A stretch of DNA of 64,000 bases, taken from contig CAWJDQ010000006.1 of the NCBI GenBank assembly GCA_963841695.1, positions 372,001 to 436,000 of the forward strand, read 5' to 3'. The notes beneath the pieces were generated by a model. It did no database searches. It was not told the DNA's origin and saw only the letters and a program-made list of their open reading frames with translations. The stretch comes from RYN-230 sp963841695 (lineage in GTDB: Bacteria; Actinomycetota; Actinomycetes; Streptosporangiales; Streptosporangiaceae). Positions 18,985 to 28,086 of this stretch are shown piece after piece; position 1 is the stretch's first letter; the number at the start of each line of letters is the position of its first letter. The position numbers were made by a program, and so were the translations under genes.

Positions 18985-20754
18985 GTGCATACGATCGCGG
19001 ACCCGATTGCGCCCATGCCTGAGTGCACCGCACCGGGCAGCAGCGCGATACCGATTGCCATCGTCGGCCTAGCCTGCAGATTCCCGGACGCTGACGACCC
19101 ACTGGCCCTCTTCGAGAGTGCGCTGGCCGGGCGGCGGGCGTTCCGGCGGCTGCCGCCCGGGCGCCTCGGCGCGGACCCGGACCCGCACGCGCGCCGCGAT
19201 GCAGGCCTGCCCGGGACCGCGGGCGGCTCGGTCCCCCGGGCCGCCCTGCTTGAGGGCTGGGAGTTCGACCGGGCCGGGTTCGGCATCGCCGAGCACAGCT
19301 TCCTGGCCGCTGACCCGGCCCACTGGCTGGCCCTGGAGACGGCGGGGCGGGCACTGGCCGACGCCGGCTTCCCTGGCGGGCAGGGACTCGCCCGGGACCG
19401 CGCAGGGGTGATCATCGGGAACACGCTGACCGGTGAGGTCTCCCGTGCCGCGGCCCTGCGCACCCGGTGGCCGTTCGTCCGCGCGGTGCTGACCACCGCA
19501 CTGGCCGCCGGGGATGTCCCGCCGGCCGAGCGGGCCCGGGCCCTGAGCCAGGCCACCGCGGCCTTCGCCGCGGTGCCCGCGGTCAGCGCCGAGACGCTGG
19601 CCGGCAGCCAGTCCGGCGCAATCGCCGACCGGATATGCCGCCATTTCGGATTCCGCGGCGGCGGCCAGGCGGTGGACACCGCGCATTCCTCCTCCCTGCT
19701 CGCGGTGGCGAGCGCGGCCGCCCTGCTCACCGCGGGTGAGCTGGACTTCGTCCTGGCCGGCGGGGTGGACATCAGCCTGGACCCCTTCGAGCTCGGCGCG
19801 CTGGCCCAGGCGGGCGCGCTGGCCAGCGGGACGATGCGGATCTATGACGCCACCCCGACCGGGTTCCTGCCCGGTGAGGGGTGCGGGATGCTGGCCCTGA
19901 TGCGGTCGGCCGACGCCAGGGCCGCGGATATGCCCGCCTACGCGGAGATCGTGGGCTGGGGCGTCTCGTCTGCCGGGCAGCGCGACGTGGTCAACGCCGA
20001 CCCGGACAGCCAGCTGCTGGCCTTGCAGCGTGCCTACCAACGGGCGGGCGTCGATCCCGCCGACATCCAGCTCATCGAGGGGGACGGGCGCGGCACCGCC
20101 GACGGTGACCTGGCCGAACTCACCGCGCTGACCGCCATCAGGGCCGGCGCGACAGCCGCGGCCGTTCTCGGGTCAGTCAAGGCCAACGTCGGCCACACCA
20201 AGGCGGCCGCGGGCGCGGCCGGGCTGATCAAGACGGCGCTCGCGGTGAACGCCGGGGTCCTGCCGCCGGTCACCGGGTGTGTCCGCCCGCACCCGATGCT
20301 CACCGATGAGGACGCGGTGCTGCGGGTGCCCAGGTCCGCCGAATCCTGGCCGGCCGGCACCAGGCTGGCCGCGGTGAGCGCACTGGACCCGGCGGGGAGC
20401 TACGTGCACGTGGTGCTCCGCCGCGAGCCGAACCAGGCCGCCTTCCCGCAGCACGCCAGCAGCGGCCCGCACGCCGGCCCCGGTCCGCACGCCAGCCCCG
20501 GTCCGCACACCGGCCCCGGTCAGCCGGCCGGGCACCCCAGCGGGCCGGCGCGGGCACCCGCCCGCTCGGCTCCTGGTCGGTGCCGGCTGCGCCGCGGGCC
20601 GAGATCTTCGCGTTCAGCGGCCCAGACCGGGACACGGTCGCGGCGCAACTGGCCGGCGTCGCGCGCGCGGCCGCGGGCCTGTCCGACAGCGAGCTCAGTG
20701 ATCTCGCCTGCCAGCTGGGCCGCCAGCCCGGGCGCGGGCCGGTGCGGGTGGTGA
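18985..20754 (+). CDS. type I PKS-like protein, N-terminal part: altered ketosynthase domain
   Basis: The ketosynthase (KS) spans about residues 20-480, from IPIAIVGLACRFPDADDP to YVHVVLRREP. The active-site motif, normally D-x-A-C-S-S-S, reads VDTAHSSSLLAV, so the nucleophile Cys is His. The first catalytic His motif EAHGTGT reads EGDGRGT, so His is Asp. The second, VGHTKAAAG, is kept. The domain should therefore not condense. The GTG at 18985 follows AGGAAAGAG. After about residue 485 the frame runs through Pro/His/Gly repeats into non-homologous sequence; the protein clearly continues in another frame from about 20562, so this and the next feature are one disrupted gene. Confidence 0.8.
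   Translation: MHTIADPIAPMPECTAPGSSAIPIAIVGLACRFPDADDPLALFESALAGRRAFRRLPPGRLGADPDPHARRDAGLPGTAGGSVPRAALLEGWEFDRAGFGIAEHSFLAADPAHWLALETAGRALADAGFPGGQGLARDRAGVIIGNTLTGEVSRAAALRTRWPFVRAVLTTALAAGDVPPAERARALSQATAAFAAVPAVSAETLAGSQSGAIADRICRHFGFRGGGQAVDTAHSSSLLAVASAAALLTAGELDFVLAGGVDISLDPFELGALAQAGALASGTMRIYDATPTGFLPGEGCGMLALMRSADARAADMPAYAEIVGWGVSSAGQRDVVNADPDSQLLALQRAYQRAGVDPADIQLIEGDGRGTADGDLAELTALTAIRAGATAAAVLGSVKANVGHTKAAAGAAGLIKTALAVNAGVLPPVTGCVRPHPMLTDEDAVLRVPRSAESWPAGTRLAAVSALDPAGSYVHVVLRREPNQAAFPQHASSGPHAGPGPHASPGPHTGPGQPAGHPSGPARAPARSAPGRCRLRRGPRSSRSAAQTGTRSRRNWPASRARPRACPTASSVISPASWAASPGAGRCGW
20467..20520 (+). repeat. three tandem 18-bp repeats in the PKS linker
   Basis: Units of type ccgcacgccggccccggt start at 20467, 20485 and 20503, coding for Gly-Pro-His-Ala-Gly-Pro-like repeats. 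The frame break between the KS and AT parts lies just after them, between about 20520 and 20565. Confidence 0.88.
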
Positions 20755-23700
20755 TCGTCACGGCCGGCCAGGACGAGCTGGCCCGGCTCAGCCGGGAGGC
20801 CGCCGGGCTGCTGCCCAGCCTGGTCGGCGGCCAGCTGACCGCCCGTCCCGGGCTGTTCGCGGCGGACGGCGCCGCTGGCCGGGTGGTCCTGCTGTTCCCC
20901 GGGGAGGCGGCCACCACGGCCGCCGGGCAGGACTGGCCGGGCCCGGGGTCTCAGCCCGGCATCGTCGAGGCGTCACTGTCCGCGCTGCGCTGGCTAGACC
21001 GGCTGGGGGTGCAGGCCACGGCCGCCCTCGGGCACGGCGTGGGCGAGATCACCGGCCTCGTCTGGGCGGGCAGCCTGGCCGAGTCCGACGCCGCGCCGCT
21101 CGTGGTGCAACGCGCCGCCGTGCTCGCCCGGCCGGGCGCCCGCCGCACCGCGATGATCTGCGTGGCCGCCGACGCGGACACCGCCCTGGCCTTGCTCCCG
21201 GGCGGCGAGCTGACCATCGCGGCGTATCACGGACCCCGCTGCCATGTCCTGGCCGGCCCGGCAGATCCAGTCCACGACGTGGCCCGCCGCGCTGCGGAGG
21301 CAGGCATCCAGGCGTACGTCCTGGACGTGCCGCACGCGCTGCACTCGCCGGCCATGGCAGACCGGGTCACGCCGCTGCGGGGCGTGCTCGCCGGGATTAC
21401 GTTCGCGGCGCCCAGGCGGCGGCTCATCTCCACCGTCACCGGCCGCGAGGTCACGTCCGCCGGCCTGCCGGACCTGCTGTGCGATCAGCTGGTCTCTCCC
21501 GTCCGTCTCGCCGGGGCCCTGGCCGGCCTGGCCGGGGAGGCCGACCTGCTCGTGGATACCGGCCCCGGGCAGGCCATGGCCGCCATCGCGGCGGGGTGCA
21601 GCGAGGTGCCCGCGGTCAGCCTGGCGGCCGGCCCCGGCAGCCCGGCCGCCCAGGAATCGGCGGCGGCCCTGTTCGCCGTGGGGGCCATCGCCAGCCTCGG
21701 TCCCCTGCTGGCCGGACGGCCATCCCGGCCCATCGACATCGGCCGCGAACGCGTCTTCATCACCAACCCGTACGCGCTGGCCACCGCCGAGCTGGCCGGC
21801 CGGGAGGAACCAGCGGCCGGGGAAAGCCCGGCCGGTGCGGCCATCCTGGCCCGCGCGGCCCGGCTGGCCGGGATCGGCGATCCCCCCGGGGAGCGGGACC
21901 TGCCCGGCGATGCCGCGGCCGATCCGGCCGATCCGGCCGGGCCGGGCGCCGGGGCGGACCTGCCGCCCGGGGACCGGGACGCGGAGGTAATCCCGGGCGT
22001 CGGACCGTGGGTCCGCTGCTTCACCGAGGAGCTGCGGGCTCCCGGTGCTCCCGTGCTGCCCGTGGACGAGGAGCCCTGGCAGCTGCACTCGACCACCCGG
22101 CAGCCGTTCGGCCGGATGGCCGCGGAGGTGTTCGAGGACGATCCCGCGGCGACCGGGGTGCTGGCCGTCATCGGCGACCTGGCCGATCCGGACGCCGCCG
22201 CGACGCTGGTCACCGCGGCCCAGGAAGCGGTGGCCGCCGGGACGCTGGTCATCATTACCCCCGCGGCCGGGCTGGCCGGATTCTGCGCGAGCCTGCACGC
22301 CGAGCATCCCGGGCTGGGCATCACCCTGATCCGCACCGCGAACAGCATGGCCGGGCTGCTCGCCGCGCAGCGCTACGCGGCCGCCGAGGCCGGCCAGTTC
22401 CGGGAACTGGTGCTGGACACCAAGGGCGAGCCGCGCGAACCGGTCATGGTGGCCGGCCTGGAACGGCCGCCCGCTGGGCGGGCCGGGCACCCGGCGCGCG
22501 CTGCGGCGCCGCGGGGCGCGGCGCCCGCCGCGGCGGCCGGGAGCTCCCTCGGTCCAGCCGACGTCGTCCTGGTCTGCGGCGGCGTCACCCGGGATCTGCT
22601 GGCTGCGGCCCGGGTGCTGGCCGGGTGCGGCGCCCGGCTCGTCCTGGCCGGGGCGGCCGGGCCGGGCGAGGCGACCGTCACCGACCTGGGACTGGCCAGC
22701 CTGCGGGACGCGGGCGCGGACGTGAGCTACGTCCCGGCCGACCTGTCCGATCCCGACGAGGCTGAGACGGCCGTGGCCAGCGTGGAGCAGCGAGTCGGGC
22801 CCATCACCGCGATCGTGCACGCGGCCAGCACCGGCCCACAGCGCGAATGCGCCGGGCTGTCCGGCGATGACCTGGGCGCGCACATCGCCAGGCAGGCGGA
22901 CGGGCTCAGCAACGTGCTGGGTGCGGTCAGCGCGGCCGGCCTGCGGGTGCTGGTCACGCTGGGCACGGTGCCGGCCCGCTACGGCGCGGCCCGCAACTGC
23001 GCCCCGGCCCTGGCTGCCTCCGCGCTGGCCGAGCAGGCCCGGCGGCTGCGGCCCAGCCTGCCCGGCTGCCGGATCCTGCACGCGGACTGGGCATGGCCCG
23101 GCAGCAGCGACCAGATCCGGGTGGCCGGGCTGGCCAGTTCCCAGCCGCTGGGCCCGGACGAGGCGACCGCGGCCGACCTGGGCCGGCTACTGCTGGCGCT
23201 GCTGGATGACGACGACGCCCCGGGCCGGGTCGCCATGCACGGCCGCCTGGGCCCGCCCGCACCCGCCGGACCCGGCTCGCACGCCGCGGTTCCGCAGCCC
23301 CTGGCGGAAGGCCCGGACCACGCCCCGGAGCTCCGCGGCCGGTTCCTGGAGTCGGCGCGGGTCTATTACCCGGGTGTGGAGCTCGTCGCCGACACGAGGA
23401 TCTCCCCGCGGACCGACCCGTACCTGGCCGATCACCATATCGACGGGCTCATGGTGCTGCCGCTGGCCATCGCGCTGGAGGCGATGGCCGAGGCCGCCTC
23501 GGTGCTGGCCGGGCGGCCGCTGCGGCGGCTGACCGGGACCCGGATGGACGCACCCGTGGTGCTGCTCCCCGGGGACCAGGAAACGACCCTGCGGATCTGC
23601 GCGCTGCGCCGCGCCGGCGCGGTGGAAACCGTGCTGCGCTGCGCCGACAGCGGCTTCCAGGTCGATCATTTCCGGGCCCTCTTCCCGCTCGGGCCCGTCC

Positions 23701-25016
23701 CGGAGCCGCCGGAGCCGGCGGCCCCGCAGCCGACGGCCCAGTCCGGCCCGCCGGCCCCCGGCCCGCCGCCCGCGCCGCGGCCCGGGGCGGGACTCGGGCT
23801 GACGGTAGCCTCCGCGGGCGGGATCGTGGACGGGACCGACCTGTACGGCCCGGTTTTCTTCCAGGCCGGGCCGTTCCGCCGGGTCGCGTTCCTGCCCGAG
23901 GTGACCTCGCGGTCGTGCTCCGCGCTGGTCCGCGGGGCGGACGACCGGCCCTGGTTCAGCGCTGCCGCCGGGATGGACGTCCCGCTGGTGCTGGGCAGCC
24001 CGGGACTGAACGACGCGGTCATGCACATGCTGCAGGCCTGCGTTCCGCACCGCCGGATGCTCCCGGCCGGGTTCGAGACGCTCACCGCCGCCGGCCTGGA
24101 GGTCCGCGGGGCGGTCCAGGTCCAGGCCGGGCGGGAGGCTGGCCCGGCCGGCGGCTGGCAGGTGACCGCGGTCAACGCGGCCGGGCACACCGTGCTGGCC
24201 CTGTCCGGATTGCGGCTGCGCGACGTGGGGCCGCTCGAGGCGTCCGCGCCCTGGCATCCCACGCTGCTCGCGGCCGCGCTGGAAGGCTGGGCGGCCGAGT
24301 TCGGCCTCGACCCAGCGCTGCGGGTCACGGTGAGTTGCGGGCCGCCCGGGCAGGACCGGCAGCCCCGGGCGGACGGCGTGCCCTGGCTGGACGCGGCCGC
24401 CGGGCTCGGCCCGCTGGCCGGTTTCCAGCTGACCGCCCGGGCCAGCATGCCGGTCGCGTGCTACTGGGCTTCCGTCCCGGCTGGCCAGGCCGCCAGCCGG
24501 CCAGGACCGGTGGTACCGCTCCCCGCGAACAGTGCGGACGGCCGCACGGATGAGGTCCGCCGCCGCAACGAAAACCAGCCCGGGCAGCTGACCCGGCACC
24601 TGCGTGAGCAGACCGGGGAGCCGCCCGAGCGGATAGCGGCCCGGGTGCGGGCCATCACCGCGTGCCTCGCGGCGGCGGGGAGGGCGGCCGGGACCCCGCT
24701 GACGCTGGGACCCTCCCGGGACGCGGGCTGGATCCAGGTAGCGGCGGGCCCGGCCACGGTCGGGTGCACGATCGCGGCCATCGAAGGGATCCGCGGGCCC
24801 GTCGTGCTTGCGCTGGCTACCTGGCCTGCGGCGATCCAGGGCGCGGCGGCCAGCGGGGCCAGGTCCGCCGGGGACGGCCAGCCGCCCGCGGACGGCGGCT
24901 GCGGCCCGGCCACCCCGGGCGCCGCCACAACCACGGACGCCGCGGCCAGCCGCGGATCAGCCGACCACGAGTCCCTGGGCGCCGGGCGGGCGGCGCCAGG
25001 GAATCAGAGCCCGTAG
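20580..25016 (+). CDS. type I PKS-like protein, remainder: altered AT, altered KR, intact-looking DH
   Basis: 1478 aa from an in-frame GTG, though homology already begins about 18 bp upstream. The acyltransferase (about residues 95-345) has GHGVGE where GHSxGE is normal, so the Ser is Gly; HSPAM is kept. A structural and then NADPH-type ketoreductase follows (about 450-870): the nucleotide loop reads CGGVTRDLLA and the catalytic Tyr position reads Pro (NCAPALAAS). The hot-dog dehydratase (about 920-1220) keeps HHIDGLMVLP, that is HxxxGxxxxP, and a downstream Asp in LNDAVMHMLQ. The tail resembles the ends of iterative actinobacterial PKSs. I find no acyl carrier Ser motif (GxDS). Iterative synthesis looks impossible; a DH-only or structural role, or decay, are the options. 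Confidence 0.82.
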   Translation: MPAAPRAEIFAFSGPDRDTVAAQLAGVARAAAGLSDSELSDLACQLGRQPGRGPVRVVIVTAGQDELARLSREAAGLLPSLVGGQLTARPGLFAADGAAGRVVLLFPGEAATTAAGQDWPGPGSQPGIVEASLSALRWLDRLGVQATAALGHGVGEITGLVWAGSLAESDAAPLVVQRAAVLARPGARRTAMICVAADADTALALLPGGELTIAAYHGPRCHVLAGPADPVHDVARRAAEAGIQAYVLDVPHALHSPAMADRVTPLRGVLAGITFAAPRRRLISTVTGREVTSAGLPDLLCDQLVSPVRLAGALAGLAGEADLLVDTGPGQAMAAIAAGCSEVPAVSLAAGPGSPAAQESAAALFAVGAIASLGPLLAGRPSRPIDIGRERVFITNPYALATAELAGREEPAAGESPAGAAILARAARLAGIGDPPGERDLPGDAAADPADPAGPGAGADLPPGDRDAEVIPGVGPWVRCFTEELRAPGAPVLPVDEEPWQLHSTTRQPFGRMAAEVFEDDPAATGVLAVIGDLADPDAAATLVTAAQEAVAAGTLVIITPAAGLAGFCASLHAEHPGLGITLIRTANSMAGLLAAQRYAAAEAGQFRELVLDTKGEPREPVMVAGLERPPAGRAGHPARAAAPRGAAPAAAAGSSLGPADVVLVCGGVTRDLLAAARVLAGCGARLVLAGAAGPGEATVTDLGLASLRDAGADVSYVPADLSDPDEAETAVASVEQRVGPITAIVHAASTGPQRECAGLSGDDLGAHIARQADGLSNVLGAVSAAGLRVLVTLGTVPARYGAARNCAPALAASALAEQARRLRPSLPGCRILHADWAWPGSSDQIRVAGLASSQPLGPDEATAADLGRLLLALLDDDDAPGRVAMHGRLGPPAPAGPGSHAAVPQPLAEGPDHAPELRGRFLESARVYYPGVELVADTRISPRTDPYLADHHIDGLMVLPLAIALEAMAEAASVLAGRPLRRLTGTRMDAPVVLLPGDQETTLRICALRRAGAVETVLRCADSGFQVDHFRALFPLGPVPEPPEPAAPQPTAQSGPPAPGPPPAPRPGAGLGLTVASAGGIVDGTDLYGPVFFQAGPFRRVAFLPEVTSRSCSALVRGADDRPWFSAAAGMDVPLVLGSPGLNDAVMHMLQACVPHRRMLPAGFETLTAAGLEVRGAVQVQAGREAGPAGGWQVTAVNAAGHTVLALSGLRLRDVGPLEASAPWHPTLLAAALEGWAAEFGLDPALRVTVSCGPPGQDRQPRADGVPWLDAAAGLGPLAGFQLTARASMPVACYWASVPAGQAASRPGPVVPLPANSADGRTDEVRRRNENQPGQLTRHLREQTGEPPERIAARVRAITACLAAAGRAAGTPLTLGPSRDAGWIQVAAGPATVGCTIAAIEGIRGPVVLALATWPAAIQGAAASGARSAGDGQPPADGGCGPATPGAATTTDAAASRGSADHESLGAGRAAPGNQSP

Positions 25017-25017
25017 G

Positions 25018-25242
25018 TCAGAGCTTGGTCAGCTTGGTGTACGGGGCGGAGATCCGCTCCTGCTGGGTGCCGAAGTCCACGAAGACGCCGGACTCGTCGG
25101 CGCCCAGGACCCGGCCGAGGCCGTAACGGTCGTGGGTAACCTGGTCGCCCACGGCGAATTCCTTCACCGGGCGGACCACCGGAGGGGTGTTGAAGGGACT
25201 TCCTGGCAGGTAACGCCGGGTCGCGGCGCGGGCTGGTTTCAT
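25018..25242 (-). CDS. small protein resembling the C-terminal tail of UvrD/PcrA helicases
   Basis: 74 aa from ATG at 25242. After a basic N-terminus (KPARAATRRYLPGSPF) comes a single small beta domain: FAVGDQVTHDRYGLGRVLGADESGVFVDFG to YTKLTKL. That pattern (GDxVxHxxxGxGxV) is the Tudor-like tail of UvrD/PcrA helicases, and CarD-type domains that touch RNA polymerase are related. A free-standing copy may be a transcription-coupled or RNA-polymerase-binding protein; this is inference. It converges with the PKS-like gene with one base between stops. Confidence 0.75.
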   Translation of the reverse strand: MKPARAATRRYLPGSPFNTPPVVRPVKEFAVGDQVTHDRYGLGRVLGADESGVFVDFGTQQERISAPYTKLTKL

Positions 25243-25374
25243 CCCTACAAGTATGGACCCCGTGGCTACCCGCCGCAGGCGCACGGGCCACTCAACTCCG
25301 GGAACCGCGCACGTGTCACGCCGGATCCGGGTCCTATATGACCCAGAGAGACGTCCTGGTCACCCGGCGTGTCG

Positions 25375-26847
25375 TCAGCCGACGGGCTCCGCGGCCGGCC
25401 GCCGCCCGGCGCGCCAGGCCGCCTCGGCTTCCCCCATCGGGGTCGAGGGCGGCCCCTGGATGAACGGCCAGATCTCCTCGGCGATGGCGCGCCAGTCTGC
25501 GGTGGCCGTGAGCTCGCCCAGGATCGCGAACAGCCCCAGGTTGATCCGCTGCAGGATGACGTAGGACCGCGGCACGCTCACCCACTGGGCCAGCGGGCTG
25601 CGCACGTCGAAGAAGCGGCGCACCACGGCGGACGCGTAATCCCCGGTGATGGTCAGTGGCCCCGGCCGCCGCACCGTGTCGTAGAACACCGCCATGTGCT
25701 CGACCACGGTCTCGGTGCTCAACGGGGCGTCCGGGCGCAGGAAGCCCGCGTCCACCATGCTGGCCCGGAAGCCCTCCGGGTCCTGCTCGACGCACAGGTA
25801 GCGGACCATGTCCACGAGTGGCCGCAGCTCCTCCGCGGTGAAGTGCTTGACCAGGCCGAAGTCGAGGAACGTCACCCGGCCGCCGCCGTGGAACAGGTAG
25901 TTGCCGGGATGCGGGTCCCCGTTGAACGCGTGCACGTCATACAGGCTGCGGAAGGTGAACCGGTAGATGGTCTCGGCGGCAAGGTCGCGCTCTTCCTGGG
26001 ACCACCCGGCCAGCTCGGCGAAGCGGGCTCCGTCGGCTAGCTCGCTGGTCACCAGCCGCCGGGTGGACAGCTCGTCGATGATCTTGGGGACGATGATCGT
26101 GGGATGGCCGTCGTAGTACGCGGCCACGAGCCGCTGGTTCGCTGCCTCCTGCCGGTAGTCCAGCTCTTCCAGCACCCGGTCGCGCAGTTCCGCGATGAGC
26201 GCGTCCACGTCCTGGGCCGGTGCGGTGATGCGCAGCATCCGGCGCAGCAGCGCGACATTGCCCAGGTCAGCCGCGATGGTCTCAGCGATGCCCGGGTACT
26301 GGACCTTGACCGCCACCGCGCGGCCGTCGTGGGTGATGGCCCGGTGCACCTGCCCGATGGACGCGGCCGCGATGGGCTCGGGGTCCCAGCGGGCGAACGC
26401 CTGCTCCGGCGGCAGGCCGAGCTCTTCGGTGACGACCCCGGCGGCGAGCTCCGGGCTCATCGGCGGGACGCTGTCCTGAAGCCGGCTCAGCGTGCGGCGG
26501 ACCGCGGGCGACAGGCCGTCGTCCACGTAGCTCGCCATCTGGCCGATCTTCATCAGGACGCCCTTCATGGCGCCCAGGGTGGTGGCCACGTCCTCGGCGG
26601 TCCGCAGGGCGAGATCGTTGCGGAGCTGCTGCCGGTGCTCACCCGCGGCCGCGAACAGGCGCGGCGCACCGCCCGCGTAGCGCAGGCCGCCGCGGACGAC
26701 CAACTGCAGCGCCGCCCGGCCGCGAGCCAGCCTCAGCCGCCCTACCCGGCGGCCGACCACGGCCAGCCCGGCCAGCCCCGCGACGACCGAGATCGCGGCG
26801 AGCAGCTTCTTCACGCGGCCGGCGCCTTCACGCGGACCGCGGCGCAC
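25375..26847 (-). CDS. AarF/ABC1/UbiB kinase-like family protein
   Basis: 490 aa. An N-terminal hydrophobic stretch (about 13-32) is followed by the atypical protein-kinase-like domain. The KxGQ motif is LMKIGQMASY, the Ala-rich loop is IAAASIGQVH, VAVKVQYPG carries the ATP-site Lys, and the catalytic loop is FNGDPHPGNYLF with metal-binding DFG in TFLDFGLVKH. Members act as ATPases in isoprenoid-lipid metabolism. The start is uncertain: GTG at 26814 (VKKLLAAIS) is a good alternative and would remove the 20-bp overlap with the MpaB-like gene upstream, with which it probably forms an operon. Confidence 0.92.
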   Translation of the reverse strand: MRRGPREGAGRVKKLLAAISVVAGLAGLAVVGRRVGRLRLARGRAALQLVVRGGLRYAGGAPRLFAAAGEHRQQLRNDLALRTAEDVATTLGAMKGVLMKIGQMASYVDDGLSPAVRRTLSRLQDSVPPMSPELAAGVVTEELGLPPEQAFARWDPEPIAAASIGQVHRAITHDGRAVAVKVQYPGIAETIAADLGNVALLRRMLRITAPAQDVDALIAELRDRVLEELDYRQEAANQRLVAAYYDGHPTIIVPKIIDELSTRRLVTSELADGARFAELAGWSQEERDLAAETIYRFTFRSLYDVHAFNGDPHPGNYLFHGGGRVTFLDFGLVKHFTAEELRPLVDMVRYLCVEQDPEGFRASMVDAGFLRPDAPLSTETVVEHMAVFYDTVRRPGPLTITGDYASAVVRRFFDVRSPLAQWVSVPRSYVILQRINLGLFAILGELTATADWRAIAEEIWPFIQGPPSTPMGEAEAAWRAGRRPAAEPVG

Positions 26848-27718
26848 GCGCCCGCAAGGCGATCCGCTGACGGGCCTCGAGGACCCCGGGCTCCCCCAGG
26901 AAGACCGTGTCCAGCACCCCGAGGGCCTGGTGGATCTCGGTGCGGCGGGCGCCGGTCAGGGGCGGCGCGGTGTACCCGTACATGTCGCGCGCCCAGGCGG
27001 GCAGCGCGGCGACGGCGGCCTCCTGGACGTCCTGCCAGATCTCCGCGAGGTCCTCGTCGAGGCCCGGGGGATGGAGCAGATAGTCCATGGACTCCCGGGC
27101 GGCGGGGGTGCAGCGCAGTTCGGGGCGGACCGACGCGATATACCCGCCGAGGTCCGCGGCGCTGGCCGGCACCAGGTGGCGGGGCACGCCCACCAGCTCC
27201 GCCTCGGTCACCATCTCGGCCACGAAGCGGTCGGCATCCTCAGCCGCGAGCGGGGTACCGAACAGCCCGGCGGCCACGATCCCGGACTCGACGAACGTGG
27301 CGTGCACCCACAGCAGCAGCACGGGATCCCCGGCCTCGTAGGCCTGCCCGGTGACGGTATCCACCCCGCGGACGTGCTCGTGAATCCGGCGCACCCGGGC
27401 GGCGACCCGTTCCGCCGACCCACGGTCACCAAAGGTCACGGTGGCCAGGTAGGCGTTGGTGGCGGCCAGCCGCCCCACCGGATCCTGCCGCCAGTCGCTG
27501 TGCTGGTCCACGCCGGCCATCGCCAGCGGGTGCAGGGCCTGCATGTGCAGCGCCCGGAGCCCGGCCACGGGGCTGGACAGGTCGCCGCTCACCCGCCAGG
27601 CCACGCTCGCGGGCCCGAAGAAACCCTCGTCGGCCGGCCGCTCGGGGATACTCGCCGCAAACGCCGCCGCCGACCGGGACACCAGCCCGGCCGCCGCCGC
27701 AAACGGGTCCGCGGTCAC
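26828..27718 (-). CDS. MpaB-like oxygenase (DUF2236 / Lcp family)
   Basis: About 296 aa of the MpaB/latex-clearing oxygenase family, heme-dependent in studied members. Seen: GFFGPASVAWRVSGD, ALHMQALHPLAMAGVDQHS with candidate heme-ligand His, FGDRGSAERVAARVRRIHEHVRG and LLWVHATFVESG. These are the family landmarks. I start at GTG 27718 (VTADPFAAAAG) because the frame upstream looks non-coding and the length then matches the family. The open frame extends to 27943 and no ribosome site decides it. It is upstream of, and likely co-transcribed with, the AarF-type gene. The substrate is unknown. Confidence 0.85.
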   Translation of the reverse strand: MTADPFAAAAGLVSRSAAAFAASIPERPADEGFFGPASVAWRVSGDLSSPVAGLRALHMQALHPLAMAGVDQHSDWRQDPVGRLAATNAYLATVTFGDRGSAERVAARVRRIHEHVRGVDTVTGQAYEAGDPVLLLWVHATFVESGIVAAGLFGTPLAAEDADRFVAEMVTEAELVGVPRHLVPASAADLGGYIASVRPELRCTPAARESMDYLLHPPGLDEDLAEIWQDVQEAAVAALPAWARDMYGYTAPPLTGARRTEIHQALGVLDTVFLGEPGVLEARQRIALRARAPRSA

Positions 27719-28086
27719 CGGGTAGGCCCCGGGTGGCCGCTGGCGGCCGGATCGCGCAGCTGGCCGGCCAGGTTCCGCAATGTCCTCATACCACTCAAAG
27801 TACCCACCCGGCCGCCTGTTCCGACCGGCAGGCCAGGCGGATCCGGTCCCGTCCGCCCGCGCCCGCGGGCCGGCAGCGACGGCACACCCGCCCCACTGGC
27901 CAGCCGGCGTGACCCCCAGCCAGGACGGCCAGGCGCCCCGCACTCACCCCGGGGGGACCAAAACCGCAGGCTCGCGGGCAGGGCTGGCTCAAAGTGAGAA
28001 CCACTTGTCTACCACCCGGAGGTACGCATTGGGCAATGGCCCGCGCATGTTGCCGGCCTCGTGCGTTTCCTGCGAAGGAGCAGCCG
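27719..28086. other. divergent intergenic region
   Basis: A 368-bp spacer between the MpaB-like gene and the acetate-type transporter gene, presumed to hold both promoters. The only site I can support is the gaaggag ribosome site at about 28074-28080. Confidence 0.4.

Noticed and set aside
18985..25016. Enediyne-type or other active PKS cluster
   Set aside because: KS, AT and KR residues are lost, no ACP is seen, and no thioesterase, tailoring or resistance genes flank it.
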